A stretch of DNA of 54,299 nt from JAUILA01 sp964563925 (GTDB taxonomy: Bacteria; Bacteroidota; Bacteroidia; Cytophagales; Cyclobacteriaceae). The position numbers and the translations under genes were made by a program. Positions within the stretch are counted from its first letter, which is position 1. Each line of letters starts with the position of its first letter. Under the pieces are notes generated by a model that was not told where the DNA came from, did no database searches, and worked only from the letters and a program-made list of their open reading frames with translations. Location of the stretch: assembly GCA_964563925.1 (NCBI GenBank), contig CAZLZD010000028.1, positions 1 to 54,299 of the forward strand, written 5' to 3'. Shown here piece after piece: positions 34,498 through 43,869 of the stretch.

Positions 34498-34701
34498 TTA
34501 ATGTGTAGTAGATTTCATTTTTTTATTCTCACATACTGTCTTACAACCGCAATCACCGCAGCTGCGGCGATCGGCCAGGACATCAGGATCTGACACCTGG
34601 TCGGAAAATACCTGCCGCCACAGGGTCTGGACCAAAACCCATAATAAAATCAGGAGGACCAGTGCCCCGATGGCTGCCGCATATGTAAGAAGTGTGTTCA
34701 T
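34498..34701 (-). CDS. small Cys-rich membrane protein of the rnf operon
   Basis: A 67-residue protein I cannot assign to a named family. Residues 5-27 form one transmembrane helix. The soluble tail carries four cysteines as C48-x2-C51-x-C53-x3-C57, followed by a Lys-rich end. Its ATG overlaps the rnfA stop as ATGA, so it should be made in step with RnfA. The plan resembles NqrM (DUF539), a one-helix, four-Cys factor needed to mature Na+-NQR, and also FeoB-associated Cys-rich proteins. RnfA and RnfE are homologues of NqrE and NqrD, the pair that holds the membrane iron centre, so an assembly role is a reasonable inference. Confidence 0.8.
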   Translation of the reverse strand: MNTLLTYAAAIGALVLLILLWVLVQTLWRQVFSDQVSDPDVLADRRSCGDCGCKTVCENKKMKSTTH

Positions 34702-35282
34702 GTGTTCCCTAATCCTGAGAATCCCATAAATGTCAGGGAAAGAATCCCTGCAATCAGTAACGTGATGGCCGTTCCCCGGACCACCTTCGGTGTTTCTGTA
34801 AAATCAAGTTGCTCCCGTAACCCGGCCATTAAGACCAGGGCCAGGGTGAAACCTGCCCCGGCTCCCAGTGCATATACCAGGCTTTGTCCGAAATCATATC
34901 CCTTGCTGGTCTGAAACAGGGCCAGTCCGAGGATGGCACAATTCGTTGTGATCAGTGGCAGGAAAATTCCGAGTGCCCGAAACAGGGCCGGGCTCATTTT
35001 CCGGATAAACATCTCCACCAGCTGGACGGTCGAGGCGATCACCACAATGAAGCTGATCAGCTGCAGATAGGGAGCATTTACAGCCTCGAGCAGCAGATGA
35101 ATACCGTACGCACACATCGAAGAGATCAGCATCACAAAGGTGACCGCTGCGCCCATTTTTGAGGCCGTGTCCATCTTGCCTGACACACCCATAAACGGGC
35201 ATATCCCGAGAAAGTAGGCCAGCACAAAATTGTTGACCAGGCAGGCATTAATGAATATTTGACCCAGTGATTCCGTATTCAT
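34698..35282 (-). CDS. rnfA: Rnf complex subunit A
   Basis: A 194-residue integral membrane subunit with six helices, homologous to NqrE. The opening FINACLVNNFVLAYFLGICPFMGVS contains the conserved N-x-V-L-x2-x-L-G-x-C-P pattern with the Cys near residue 25, and TNCAILGLALF near residue 110 carries the second conserved Cys, which together with RnfE binds an intramembrane iron-sulfur centre. The gene is coupled to rnfE and to the Cys-rich gene by ATGA overlaps. Confidence 0.96.
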   Translation of the reverse strand: MNTESLGQIFINACLVNNFVLAYFLGICPFMGVSGKMDTASKMGAAVTFVMLISSMCAYGIHLLLEAVNAPYLQLISFIVVIASTVQLVEMFIRKMSPALFRALGIFLPLITTNCAILGLALFQTSKGYDFGQSLVYALGAGAGFTLALVLMAGLREQLDFTETPKVVRGTAITLLIAGILSLTFMGFSGLGNT

Positions 35283-35899
35283 GATTCCGTTTTTTTGATT
35301 TTGTACGCATTGAATACAAACAGCCAGAGCGCCAGGGTAAAAAATCCCCCGGCAGGCAGTATCATCACAATCCAGGCCTGGTAGCCCTCGGGAAAGACGG
35401 CCAGCCCGAAGAAGGTGCCATTGCCCAGGAGCTCGCGCACGGCCCCCAGGCTGAACAATGCTATGACGAAGCCTGTACCCATGCCAAGTGCGTCAAGCAT
35501 GGATTTACCCGGCGGATTTCTGGAGGCAAAGGCCTCGGCCCGGCTCAGGATCAGGCAATTCACCACGATCAGGGAAATGAATGCCCCCAGGCTCTTGTGC
35601 AAATCCACACTTATCGCCTGAATAAGGTAATCGGTAATGGTGACGAAGGTGGCAATGATCAGTATGAAGGAGGCGATCCGGACCTGCTTCGGAATAATCG
35701 TGCGCAGTGATGAAACCAGCACATTCGACATGATAAGTACGAATGCCGTGGCGAGACCCATTGCCAGGGCATTTACAGCGGTATTGGATACAGCCAGGAC
35801 CGGGCACATGCCCAATACCTGGACAAATACCGGATTTTCCTTCCAGAGGCCTTTCAGGAAGGTATCCATGGTCTGATCCTGTGGAAGTCCGGGTGTCAT
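35279..35899 (-). CDS. rnfE: Rnf complex subunit E
   Basis: A 206-residue six-helix membrane subunit, homologous to NqrD. ENPVFVQVLGMCPVLAVSNTAVNALAMG supplies the conserved Cys in the first helix hairpin (here LGMCPVLAVS), and VVNCLILSRAEAFA is the inverted-repeat counterpart with the second Cys. An internal ATGs-rich 5' end leaves the choice between MTPGLP and the later MDTFLKG open; the first overlaps the rnfG stop as ATGA and is preferred. Confidence 0.95.
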   Translation of the reverse strand: MTPGLPQDQTMDTFLKGLWKENPVFVQVLGMCPVLAVSNTAVNALAMGLATAFVLIMSNVLVSSLRTIIPKQVRIASFILIIATFVTITDYLIQAISVDLHKSLGAFISLIVVNCLILSRAEAFASRNPPGKSMLDALGMGTGFVIALFSLGAVRELLGNGTFFGLAVFPEGYQAWIVMILPAGGFFTLALWLFVFNAYKIKKTES

Positions 35900-36591
35900 G
35901 GTATGTCGGGTTCAGGTGAGAATAAATCCATGTTAGCATGAAGCAGCGGGTGTATTTCCCCGGCACTCCTGTTAATGATGGCGGCAATGGCGCGGGATGA
36001 TATGGTTGCGCCGGTGATCCCGTCAACCTCCCAGGGCTGTTCCTTCATACCCGATTTCACTGCCACAACCTCCTGGGAAAGGCTGCCCGACGCATGATCG
36101 AGTGACACATCCAGCCCGTTGAAATTTGCCAGGAAGGACGGGTCCTTTTCAATCTTGTCTCCCAGTCCGGGTGTTTCCTTGCTTTCCAGTACATGAAATC
36201 CTACGATCTGTTCGGAGAATGGATCGTATCCGTATAATACACGGATCACATCCGCATACCCTTGTCCGGCAGCCTCTATGGCAAAACCAACGAGATTTCC
36301 CGAGGGATCATACCCGGCGAACAACTGCGGACGGGTAGGGTCGGGATGCTCGGGCGACACCAACGCTCCCTGTGCATTGATCTGGTAGGAAACGGTCGAT
36401 TCAATACCGGGAAGGACTTCAAAAATTGCGTTATTAAGTGCTTCCTCGCGCAGCATGCTGATCCGCTCGCGCGTACCTTCGTATGTAAGTACAATGAGCA
36501 GGGCACACATTACACCGATACCCACCATTGCCGTCAGCATATGGCGGTCTTGCTGTGTCTCCTGCTGCACTATGGCCTCTGAACTATTCAT
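35896..36591 (-). CDS. rnfG: Rnf complex subunit G (covalent flavoprotein)
   Basis: A 231-residue protein with one N-terminal helix (about 19-38) and an extracytoplasmic FMN-binding domain. GAGYADVIRVLYGYDP-like sequence and VLESKETPGLGDKI at 134-147 are conserved. The flavin attachment site is Thr196 in DGITGATISS, fitting the S/T-G-A-T rule for phosphodiester-linked FMN. Starts and stops overlap neighbours as ATGA on both sides. Confidence 0.95.
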   Translation of the reverse strand: MNSSEAIVQQETQQDRHMLTAMVGIGVMCALLIVLTYEGTRERISMLREEALNNAIFEVLPGIESTVSYQINAQGALVSPEHPDPTRPQLFAGYDPSGNLVGFAIEAAGQGYADVIRVLYGYDPFSEQIVGFHVLESKETPGLGDKIEKDPSFLANFNGLDVSLDHASGSLSQEVVAVKSGMKEQPWEVDGITGATISSRAIAAIINRSAGEIHPLLHANMDLFSPEPDIP

Positions 36592-37601
36592 TTATCAGGT
36601 GTTATGGTTCCGTAAACCCTGGGCTGAATCAACCGGTCAATCTGCGGGGAGAGGGCATTTCCCAGCAGGATCGCATACATCACCCCTTCCGGAAGCCCGC
36701 CCCAGATCCTGATGACCACTACCAGTGTACCGATGACAAAGCCGTATATAAGGACCCCCGTCTGTGTCACCGGCGATCCCACCATGTCACTGGCCATAAA
36801 CACGGCACCCAGCATGAGTCCGCCCGACAAAAGCATGAATACAGGCGACGGATATTGCTGCGGATCGACCAGGTAAAAAATTCCACTCAGGACAAAGACC
36901 GTAGCCAGGATGGATACAGGAATTCTCCAGTTCATCATGCCCCTGGCCACCAGGTAAATGCCTCCAATCAAAATCAGGACTGCCGAAGTCTCACCTGCTG
37001 ACCCGCTCACCAGGCCGAATGCAAGGTCGGATATTCCGGCGCTGACCCCGTCAAATTTCCATGCACTCAACGGGGTGGCGCCCGAAGCACCATCGAAAAC
37101 CGGAGTGGCAAAAGGTATGGTAAGAAGTGAACCTGATACGGTCCCGAACCTTCCATCAAGCATGGCCGGGTACCAGGTGGTTATGGCAATTGGGAATGCA
37201 GCCTGTAAAACGGCTCTCCCGACCAGGGCCGGGTTGAACATGTTATATCCGAGTCCGCCGAAAATGAATTTGCCCAGCGCGATGGCCACCACCCCGCCAA
37301 GGATTGTCATCCAAAGCGGAAAGGCGGGTGGCAGTACCAGTCCGAGCAGCAACCCGGTAATTACGGCCGACCAGTCAGACACAGTGGTTTCTTTGCCGGA
37401 CCAGATACAGAGCAAATGTTCTGTACCCACACAGGCAATTACGGCAGTAAGCACCACGAGCAGGGCATTGAGTCCGAATACAAATACCGCAAATGCGGTG
37501 ACGGGTAAAAGAGCAATGACCACATTCAGCATGATCTGGTCGGTACTCAGGCCTTTCACCAGGTGCGGGGAGGAACTGATATGCAGTGTCTTGCTACGCA
37601 T
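36588..37601 (-). CDS. rnfD: Rnf complex subunit D
   Basis: A 337-residue integral membrane subunit with about nine helices, homologous to NqrB. The SSPHLVKGLST start is typical. Covalent FMN should be bound by Thr176 in GASGATPLSA. GYNMFNPALVGRAVL near 118-132 is the other strongly conserved segment. The ATG at 37601 overlaps the end of rnfC by eight bases; a reading starting at 37709 would add a non-conserved basic segment and is rejected. Confidence 0.95.
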   Translation of the reverse strand: MRSKTLHISSSPHLVKGLSTDQIMLNVVIALLPVTAFAVFVFGLNALLVVLTAVIACVGTEHLLCIWSGKETTVSDWSAVITGLLLGLVLPPAFPLWMTILGGVVAIALGKFIFGGLGYNMFNPALVGRAVLQAAFPIAITTWYPAMLDGRFGTVSGSLLTIPFATPVFDGASGATPLSAWKFDGVSAGISDLAFGLVSGSAGETSAVLILIGGIYLVARGMMNWRIPVSILATVFVLSGIFYLVDPQQYPSPVFMLLSGGLMLGAVFMASDMVGSPVTQTGVLIYGFVIGTLVVVIRIWGGLPEGVMYAILLGNALSPQIDRLIQPRVYGTITPDK

Positions 37602-38943
37602 GGCTGACCTCCTTCTGCATGGCCGATCTTTTTCTGACGAGCGACTTTGACAAACGGAAATATTGTACAAGCGGGATATGCGACGGGCAGACATAGGTAC
37701 AGGATCCACACTCGAAACAATCCATCAGGTGGAAGCTGTCTGCCATGGTCTGATATTCTCCAAACTTAGCAAGGATTCCCAGCCTGGAAGGATTCAGTGA
37801 GAGGGGGCAGGCGTCCAGGCATGCCCCGCACCTGATGCACGGGTATATTTTATCTGCTCTGTGCACATCCTTCTCCCCGAATGCAATAATACCGGAAGTG
37901 CCCTTCACCACAGAAATATCCAGGTTGGAGACCGCCATTCCCATCATAGGGCCGCCCATGTAGACTTCACTGACGGTACCTTCCACTCCTGCCTGTTCCA
38001 GTACAAATCGCAAGGGGGTCCCGACAGGAATAAGGTAATTCCCCTTGTGTTTGACTGCCGGACCGGCTATGGTCACCACCCGTTCCTGGATACCCCGGCC
38101 ATGAGGCAGCAGGCGGCCAATTTCTGCGGCCGTAGCCACATTGACCACCACGCATCCTGCGTCGATGGGGAGTCCGCCGGAAGGAACCTCCCGGCCCAGC
38201 AGCGAGGTAATGAGCATTTTCTCGGAGCCCTGCGGATATTTTACCGGAACCACCCGTATCCGGACCGGAAGGTCACCGGGCAACCGGCTTGCCAGGTGGT
38301 CAGCGGCATCCTGCTTGTTGGCTTCTATCCCGATCAGGCATTCCCCTGCCCCGGTAATTTTCAGAAGGTACCGGATACCGGTAAATATGTCGGAATCCTG
38401 TTCAAGCATCACACGGTGGTCGGTGGTCAGATAGGGTTCGCATTCGATACCATTCAAAATCAGGTATTCGCATTTTTTCCCTTCCGGCACTTTCAGCTTG
38501 ACATGCGTAGGGAATGCGGCACCACCGAGGCCCACGATACCGGCATCCTGAATTCCCTGCAGCATGACTTCAGGAGAGGCATCCAGCGATACAGGCTCAC
38601 CCATAGTTACCTCCTGGCCCGAGGAAGGAAATGGTTCCAGGTAAATCCCGGGGACCATTTTCCCGGAAATTGCCGGTACATTGGCCAGTTTCCGGACAAT
38701 ACCCGAAACAGGTGCATGAAGGGGTACCGAGACATAGCCTCCCGCTTCGGCAAGCAATTGACCCCGCACCACTTCCTGTCCTTCACGAACCACCGGCCGG
38801 GAAGGTGCCCCGATGTGCTGGGCCAGCGGAAGAATGATCAGCGGCGCAAAAGGAAACTGCCGGATCGGAAGACCACGTGTTTCCTCCTTATGTTCGGGCG
38901 GGTGAATTCCATGCCTGAATGTATGTCGCTTTAACTTCCACAC
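37594..38943 (-). CDS. rnfC: Rnf complex subunit C (NADH-binding)
   Basis: A 449-residue peripheral subunit that carries FMN and binds NAD(H). It starts with RHGIHPPEHKEET, has a biotinyl-lipoyl-like segment PLHAPVSGIVRKL and the nucleotide-binding VGLGGAAFPTHVKL. Two ferredoxin motifs sit near the end: CIRCGACLDACP from Cys369 and CFECGSCTYVCP from Cys409. The start codon is GTG at 38943, three bases after the stop of the giant oxidoreductase gene. It opens the order C-D-G-E-A. Confidence 0.95.
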   Translation of the reverse strand: MWKLKRHTFRHGIHPPEHKEETRGLPIRQFPFAPLIILPLAQHIGAPSRPVVREGQEVVRGQLLAEAGGYVSVPLHAPVSGIVRKLANVPAISGKMVPGIYLEPFPSSGQEVTMGEPVSLDASPEVMLQGIQDAGIVGLGGAAFPTHVKLKVPEGKKCEYLILNGIECEPYLTTDHRVMLEQDSDIFTGIRYLLKITGAGECLIGIEANKQDAADHLASRLPGDLPVRIRVVPVKYPQGSEKMLITSLLGREVPSGGLPIDAGCVVVNVATAAEIGRLLPHGRGIQERVVTIAGPAVKHKGNYLIPVGTPLRFVLEQAGVEGTVSEVYMGGPMMGMAVSNLDISVVKGTSGIIAFGEKDVHRADKIYPCIRCGACLDACPLSLNPSRLGILAKFGEYQTMADSFHLMDCFECGSCTYVCPSHIPLVQYFRLSKSLVRKRSAMQKEVSHA

Positions 38944-38946
38944 GGC

Positions 38947-41900
38947 TCAGTTGAATTTTTCTCCCCGGCTGATCCATTTTTCCATATCCGCTCCGCGTTC
39001 TGCGGGAAGCCCCGGATGAATCACCTGGGCGGTACATTTTTCAGCCGCTTTAACCAGGTCACTGTACGGGCCTGCCCCCGCATCCTGAATGTAGGCCTTC
39101 CGGTCCGCATTGTAGGCGAAAATCTGCGGGTTCAGCTTGGTACATTCATCACATGAGGTACATTCCTCCGTTTCAATCCACGGGGCCATGTAGGCATCTT
39201 CTCCCGCCTCCCGGCTATCCGCCATGGGCTCCTTCGTTCTGCCGTTCGCTTTCTCAGGCGGCATGGCAAGGGTGGCGAGGCCCTCACCGTTCCCGCCAGC
39301 CAGCTGCATCAACCCATGAGTGATCTTGCCTACCACCTCGGCACGGACCCTGTCTTCGATATCCTCCTTCGATTCTTTTTCCGGACTTTCGGGTTTGATT
39401 CCGGCCAGTCCCCTGAGCATGATCCAGAAATCCCGTCGTTCTTCACAGGAGTCGACAATCGTACTGTCAACCAGCACGCGGTTCAGATGCTGTTCCCTGT
39501 CCACCGCCCAGATAAAGGGGAATTTACCCTCCCGTTCATCTTTTGGCATCGCAAGGAAATCAGCAAGGACCACCATGTTCTCATTCCAGGTATCCCGCGG
39601 GGCTTTCCTGAAATGCTTCCGGAAACGGGCTTCGGTAAGCGCGAAATCGGCAAAGGTCATCGCCACTTCCATGGATTTCGTACGTCCGTTTTCCTTGTAT
39701 TTCAGCTGGTAGGTTGGCCATAGCTGGTCCGGGGCAGGATTGCCGTCAAGGTCAAATGCTTCCTCGGCAGTGACACCCCGGTCCGGGTTGTACCGGAATA
39801 TTGGATACGCACGGGACTCCATGGCCAGTTTGGCCTGGTGAGCTCCCAGGTCGTCTCCCACTCCATGCTCCGGCTGACAGGTCGTATATAGATTAAACAG
39901 GGCGGGTCGACGAGCCATGAGTCCGTCGATAAATCCCTCGATCATATGGCTGGTATTTGCCAGGGTTCCCTGCATGACATAGGTGTTACGGTGCGCCATG
40001 CCGATCAGGCCGATCTCCTTGCGGGGTTCGGGCTTGCCCTTCCATACTTTTCCAAACTGGGCCATATCTGAAATCTGGCCTATAAAGCCGGAGGTACAAG
40101 CTTGCCCCCCTGTATTGGAATACACCTGGGTATCCACCACAATCACCTTTATTGGTTTACCGGAAGCCATCATCCGGGAGAGGTTCTGGAACCCGATGTC
40201 ATACATCGCTCCATCACCTCCCAGGGCCACGACAGGCGGACAAAGCAGCCATTCTTCATCGGTAAACTGCTGCCAGTTGAAATAGGTGAAAAACTCCCTT
40301 TTGGCGGCCCTGTCGTATTCTCCCTTCAGCTCCATTTCCGCCTTTCGTATCATTTTGAAACCTTCGGCCATCTTGGCCATATGCCCTTCGAAAATGCCCA
40401 TGGCCATGGAGGTTGAATCCTGGAACAAATGATTTGCCCACGGGAAGGGATACGGATTGTATGGCCAGGTGCTTCCCCAGACTGAGGTACACCCGGTGGC
40501 ATTTGTCATGCCCATTGGCGAACGGCCGTTGCCGGTCGTTCCGGTCTCATATTTCCATTTCAGGTTTTTAAGTCCGCCCAGCAACCGGTTCATTTCAGCG
40601 AGCCATTCCGGATCAATAGGTTGCGTGCCCTGTTCCTGCTCCAGCTGACTGGTCAGGGCAGACATGGTAAGGTCCCCTGCCTTCATATTGCCCATGATGC
40701 GGGACACCGCGTCGGTATCGGTCACCTTAACTGTATCCAGCAGGGTGAGTTGAATGTGTTTTTCCAGCTTTTCGATAAGCTCACCCAGATAGGTCACGTG
40801 CTTCCGGATCCGGGGCTGCATGAGCGATTCCACCGTCGCGACAAACAGGTGGATCACCGATTTTTCGGAACATCCCAGGCAGGCGCCGTCTCCGCTGGCA
40901 AAGCTCTGGTAGGCTTCTTTTTTCAGGAGAATGGATTCCAGCGGACCAATCTTTTCTTCCAGGTCATCAATGCGGTTGTATTTATCGGGCGTTGTGGGCA
41001 GGTCTCCCCAGAAATCCCATTCCTTCCGAAGCCGGGCAATGGAACCTTCGGTTTGAATGATCGGACGCAAAGCGTCATCTCCACAGACCTCGACACATTC
41101 CATGCATCCTTTGCAGGTATTCGGATTGATCGTAATGCTGAACAGTCCGCCGCTGCCAGCCTCTTTTTTCTCAGGAAGGTCATAATACGGCCTGGTCAGG
41201 GCAAACTGGAAGTCACCGAGTTCCTCACGGAACCAGGTTAACTCTTCCGAGAAGCGGCTGTCCTTGTTTTCTTCCAGCATCTGATCGATTGCGTCATTGA
41301 TCAGGTTGTTTACCGTCGCCCCGTTTTCCTTTTCCCTGAACAGGTTCCTGACAACCGGCTCGAGTTTTCTCACTGCCTTAGGCAGATGCTCCAGCTTCTC
41401 GTGTTCCCTCTTCACACGTTTCACGACCGTATCCAGGACTTCAGTCAGGTCATTGACCAGTCCTGGGATGGCGGTATCCGGACAAACCGTATAGCAGTTG
41501 CCACAAGCGGTACAGTTATCAGGAATCCATTCCGGATGTTCAAACCGGATCCCTGTCATATCCCGGAACAGGCTGGTAACGGCGGGCATCACACTTAATC
41601 CAATGAACGGATCGGTAAGATTGTCATTTCCCATCCCCTGGATGTAGAAGTTACCGGTTTGCTCCCAGAAGCGATGGATATCACTCAGGCGTGACTCACT
41701 CTGGGGGATATCGCGGATGAGACTGGGTACAGGAACCGGGGCTTTACCGTTCGATTTCGCGGGTGCTTTTTCCGACACCACTTTCTCCATGATCTCATGT
41801 ACTTCGTCAAAGCCGCGTTTCACCACGCGCATATTGTCATCGACCACACGTTGGCCTTTACCCCCGAATTTATGCTGAAGCTGGTCTTCAATAGCTTTCA

Positions 41901-43869
41901 GGAGGGCTTGCTCAGACATTCCGGTTTTCTCCATCAGCGGGGAAGCGGCAAAGAACGCACCCTGGAAGGCAATGCCCTGCATTCGCAGCTGCAATTCAGG
42001 GTCGGTGGCCTCTTCGCGTGCGATCCTGAATCCATCGATATAGTGCACGTGGATTTTCTTATCGATGATCAGCTTCTGATATTGCCGCGGTATATCTGCC
42101 CAAACCTCTTCCGGTTTTTTCTTATCACTTTGAATGATAAAGCATCCGCCTTCCTTGAGACCGGCCAGGGCATTGGTATGCCTGAACACATTCGGATCAG
42201 GGGACAAAACCACATCGACGAAGAAATATTCACAATTAACCCGGATCGGTTCCGGTGCGGCCGCCAGGTAATAGGTGGTAGGCTGGCCTTTCTTTTCGGA
42301 TCCATACTTGGGATTAGCCTTGATATCGTAATCCAGGAGGTCAAACAGGGTCATTGCCAGGTTTTTTCCGGTGGTGATGGCACCCCAGCCTCCAATGGAG
42401 TGGAAACGAACGGTCACCGCTTCTTTTGGCATCAGGTTCGGGTTTTCCGAACCATGGACCGCCAGATCACGGACGGATGGATAGGCTTCCTGGATCGTTT
42501 CCTGGTATGCCCGCTGTTTCGGACTCATCGGATTTTCCCTGATAAAATCAATCGACAGGTAAAACCGCTTCTTTTTCGGCCCGTCGGGAAGCATATTTTC
42601 AATGGCGCCGATGATACCCTCAGGCTGCAGGTCACGGCTTCCCAATCCGAACGAACCGGAATACAAGGAAGGAAGATCTGAAGCCTGGTATGCCGGAAGT
42701 CCCGGGTACGGCAACTCTTTCCTGTTCGCGCCATTCTCCATGCATTTGGTAAGCACCGCCCGGATTTCGCGCATGATCGGAGAATCTTCGGCCAGTGGCT
42801 GATCCAGGCGTTCAAGAATAACTACGCCTTTCCGCCCTTTGAGAATGGTTCCGATCAGGTCAGCCGGGAAGGGCCGGAACATGACCAGGTCCACCACACC
42901 GGCTTTGATGCCACGTGTTTCCCGGAGGTAATCCACGACGGCCTCTGCACTGGGTACCACACTGCCCTGGCCAAGGATGAGGTAATCGGCATCCTGGGCC
43001 TTGTAGGTCATTACCCGTTGATAGCGCCTTCCGGTCAGGGCATGGTATTCGTCAAACGCCTGATCGGCAAGTTCGCGGATGTGATCAAAAAAGAATGGGC
43101 GCTGAGCCGCCACGCTTTGCATATAGGAGTCCTGGTTTTGCACGATCCCTGCCATTACCGGATTGTCCACATCCCATAATTCAGGAATCCTGCGGCGGGT
43201 AGGACCGTATATGATGCGTTGGGCAGGTGTCGGTGTATCGATAATGTCATCCGGCCTTCCCAGGTACTCCCGGATCAGCTCGCGTTCCGGTAGGTCCAGG
43301 GATTCGATCAGGTGGGTGGTCAGGAACCCATCCTGCGCCACTACGCCGGGGTTCAGGGCCAGTTCGGCAATCCGGTGCGCGATAATATTGAGATCCGCCA
43401 CATGCTGGGCTTTTTTTGCGAAGAGCTGGAAGAAGCCTGTATCGTCAATGGCATGGTAATCATCATGCCCTGCATGTACATTCAGCGTGGACTTCGTCAT
43501 GGCCCTTGCCCCGATATTCAGTACATAAGTCAATCGCTTGCCAACAGCCGCGTACAGTGATTCGTGCATATATGCGATACCCTGCCCTGACGAAAAATTG
43601 GCTGCGCGCAATCCGGTCATGGACAATCCAGCCGTTACCGCAGCAGCGGCATGTTCGCCTTCCGGCTCAATGAAAATGAGCGGCCGGTCTGAAATATTCA
43701 GATGGCCTCTGGCAGCTTCTTCTGCCCAGTATTCCCCCATTTGGGTAGAAGGGGTGATCGGGTACGCGCCGGCTGCGTCGGAAGACTCTCTTTCACACAT
43801 GATGGCAGCGGTATTTCCGTCAAGAGCCACCCTTTTACCGGGGTATTTTACTTTATTCTTTGTGTCCAT
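38947..43869 (-). CDS. nifJ: giant pyruvate:ferredoxin (2-oxoacid) oxidoreductase
   Basis: A 1640-residue single-chain enzyme that decarboxylates pyruvate or a related 2-oxoacid to acyl-CoA and reduces ferredoxin. The pyrimidine-binding alpha part opens with YPITPSTQMGEYW; the gamma part carries GGWGAITTGKNLA near 493-505. Ferredoxin motifs lie at Cys786-796 (CTACGNCYTVC) and Cys919-929 (CKGCMECVEVC). The proximal cluster ligands are probably Cys997, Cys1000, Cys1127 and Cys1258, and thiamine diphosphate is held by GGDGAMYDIGF and VYSNTGG around 1217-1255. Usual enzymes have about 1180-1230 residues; insertions between the ferredoxin motifs, after Cys1000 and at the C-terminus, including a fourth cluster motif (Cys1570, 1573, 1576, 1612), explain the excess. 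Confidence 0.92.
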   Translation of the reverse strand: MDTKNKVKYPGKRVALDGNTAAIMCERESSDAAGAYPITPSTQMGEYWAEEAARGHLNISDRPLIFIEPEGEHAAAAVTAGLSMTGLRAANFSSGQGIAYMHESLYAAVGKRLTYVLNIGARAMTKSTLNVHAGHDDYHAIDDTGFFQLFAKKAQHVADLNIIAHRIAELALNPGVVAQDGFLTTHLIESLDLPERELIREYLGRPDDIIDTPTPAQRIIYGPTRRRIPELWDVDNPVMAGIVQNQDSYMQSVAAQRPFFFDHIRELADQAFDEYHALTGRRYQRVMTYKAQDADYLILGQGSVVPSAEAVVDYLRETRGIKAGVVDLVMFRPFPADLIGTILKGRKGVVILERLDQPLAEDSPIMREIRAVLTKCMENGANRKELPYPGLPAYQASDLPSLYSGSFGLGSRDLQPEGIIGAIENMLPDGPKKKRFYLSIDFIRENPMSPKQRAYQETIQEAYPSVRDLAVHGSENPNLMPKEAVTVRFHSIGGWGAITTGKNLAMTLFDLLDYDIKANPKYGSEKKGQPTTYYLAAAPEPIRVNCEYFFVDVVLSPDPNVFRHTNALAGLKEGGCFIIQSDKKKPEEVWADIPRQYQKLIIDKKIHVHYIDGFRIAREEATDPELQLRMQGIAFQGAFFAASPLMEKTGMSEQALLKAIEDQLQHKFGGKGQRVVDDNMRVVKRGFDEVHEIMEKVVSEKAPAKSNGKAPVPVPSLIRDIPQSESRLSDIHRFWEQTGNFYIQGMGNDNLTDPFIGLSVMPAVTSLFRDMTGIRFEHPEWIPDNCTACGNCYTVCPDTAIPGLVNDLTEVLDTVVKRVKREHEKLEHLPKAVRKLEPVVRNLFREKENGATVNNLINDAIDQMLEENKDSRFSEELTWFREELGDFQFALTRPYYDLPEKKEAGSGGLFSITINPNTCKGCMECVEVCGDDALRPIIQTEGSIARLRKEWDFWGDLPTTPDKYNRIDDLEEKIGPLESILLKKEAYQSFASGDGACLGCSEKSVIHLFVATVESLMQPRIRKHVTYLGELIEKLEKHIQLTLLDTVKVTDTDAVSRIMGNMKAGDLTMSALTSQLEQEQGTQPIDPEWLAEMNRLLGGLKNLKWKYETGTTGNGRSPMGMTNATGCTSVWGSTWPYNPYPFPWANHLFQDSTSMAMGIFEGHMAKMAEGFKMIRKAEMELKGEYDRAAKREFFTYFNWQQFTDEEWLLCPPVVALGGDGAMYDIGFQNLSRMMASGKPIKVIVVDTQVYSNTGGQACTSGFIGQISDMAQFGKVWKGKPEPRKEIGLIGMAHRNTYVMQGTLANTSHMIEGFIDGLMARRPALFNLYTTCQPEHGVGDDLGAHQAKLAMESRAYPIFRYNPDRGVTAEEAFDLDGNPAPDQLWPTYQLKYKENGRTKSMEVAMTFADFALTEARFRKHFRKAPRDTWNENMVVLADFLAMPKDEREGKFPFIWAVDREQHLNRVLVDSTIVDSCEERRDFWIMLRGLAGIKPESPEKESKEDIEDRVRAEVVGKITHGLMQLAGGNGEGLATLAMPPEKANGRTKEPMADSREAGEDAYMAPWIETEECTSCDECTKLNPQIFAYNADRKAYIQDAGAGPYSDLVKAAEKCTAQVIHPGLPAERGADMEKWISRGEKFN

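Noticed and set aside
37861..38934. 357-residue plus-strand open frame
   Set aside because: It lies wholly antisense to rnfC, has no recognisable domain and many His/Arg/Pro typical of reversed coding DNA.
41797..42681. 294-residue plus-strand open frame
   Set aside because: Antisense to the giant oxidoreductase gene, which has clear motifs throughout this part.
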